From assembly GCA_003049465.1 (NCBI GenBank), contig PYSS01000223.1, positions 1 through 29,660 on the forward strand: a stretch of 29,660 nt of DNA, written 5' to 3'. Source of the stretch: Magnaporthiopsis rhizophila (lineage: Eukaryota > Ascomycota > Sordariomycetes > Magnaporthales > Magnaporthaceae). Of the stretch, positions 29,615 to 29,660 are shown one piece after another. The notes under the pieces are model-generated. The model was given only the letters and a program-made list of their open reading frames with translations, did no database searches and was not told where the DNA came from. Positions within the stretch are counted from its first letter, which is position 1. Each line of letters opens with the position of its first letter. The position numbers were made by a program, and so were the translations under genes.

Positions 29615-29660
<46 letters not shown>
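29615..29660. repeat. (ATT)n microsatellite
   Basis: At least 15 uninterrupted ATT units running off the right edge. The window may end here because the repeat stopped the assembly. Confidence 0.95.

Overview
The window is nuclear DNA from a filamentous ascomycete, most likely a Sordariomycete. The evidence is short spliceosomal introns (about 59-111 nt, mostly GTRAGT...AG), GC-rich coding sequence with C/G-ending codons, a necrosis-inducing (NLP) secreted protein, an LPMO-like secreted protein, a Zn(II)2Cys6 regulator, fungal xanthine-dioxygenase-like enzymes, and a pogo-type transposase relic whose stop codons look like repeat-induced point mutation (RIP). No rRNA, tRNA, CRISPR or bacterial operon structure was seen.

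Left part (1-15.6 kb): largely independent genes. In order they are an unknown acidic, Trp-rich protein (204-1160, +); a three-exon secreted LVIVD-repeat protein (2528-4374, +); a small basic secreted protein with dibasic sites (5471-5830, -); a DODA/LigB-type extradiol dioxygenase (7390-8238, +); a small single-pass membrane protein that appears frameshifted (8511-8886, -); a two-exon NLP (9662-10666, -); a decayed gene for a secreted or hydrophobic protein (12373-13149, +); and a two-exon LPMO-like protein (13307-13972, -). Intergenic spacers here are long and mostly featureless. One of them carries a copy of a dispersed repeat (about 14314-14443).

Right part (15.6-27.9 kb): six genes arranged as three divergent pairs that look like one catabolic cluster. 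Pair 1 is an NCS1 Fur-type nucleobase permease (-) and a Zn2Cys6 transcription factor (+). Pair 2 is an alpha/beta hydrolase (-) and a XanA-like TauD dioxygenase (+). Pair 3 is a DIOX_N/2OG-Fe(II) oxygenase (-) and a second XanA-like TauD dioxygenase (+). The promoters of pairs 2 and 3 each contain two exact copies of the palindrome CTCGGCCGAG (43 and 46 bp apart), and I found no other exact copy in the window. My reading is a regulon in which the permease imports a purine, pyrimidine or related heterocycle, three 2-oxoglutarate oxygenases hydroxylate it, and the hydrolase acts on a product. The substrate is not known.

Right end (27.9-29.66 kb): a second copy of the dispersed repeat, a CA microsatellite, a possible orphan first exon (28647-28820), a degraded pogo-family transposase N-terminus (29221-29612), and an (ATT)n microsatellite running off the end.

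Several genes (the small membrane protein, the transcription factor, the 2OG oxygenase and the 12.4 kb gene) need a frame change to keep family similarity or codon bias. Either several genes here are decaying, or the assembly carries indel errors.
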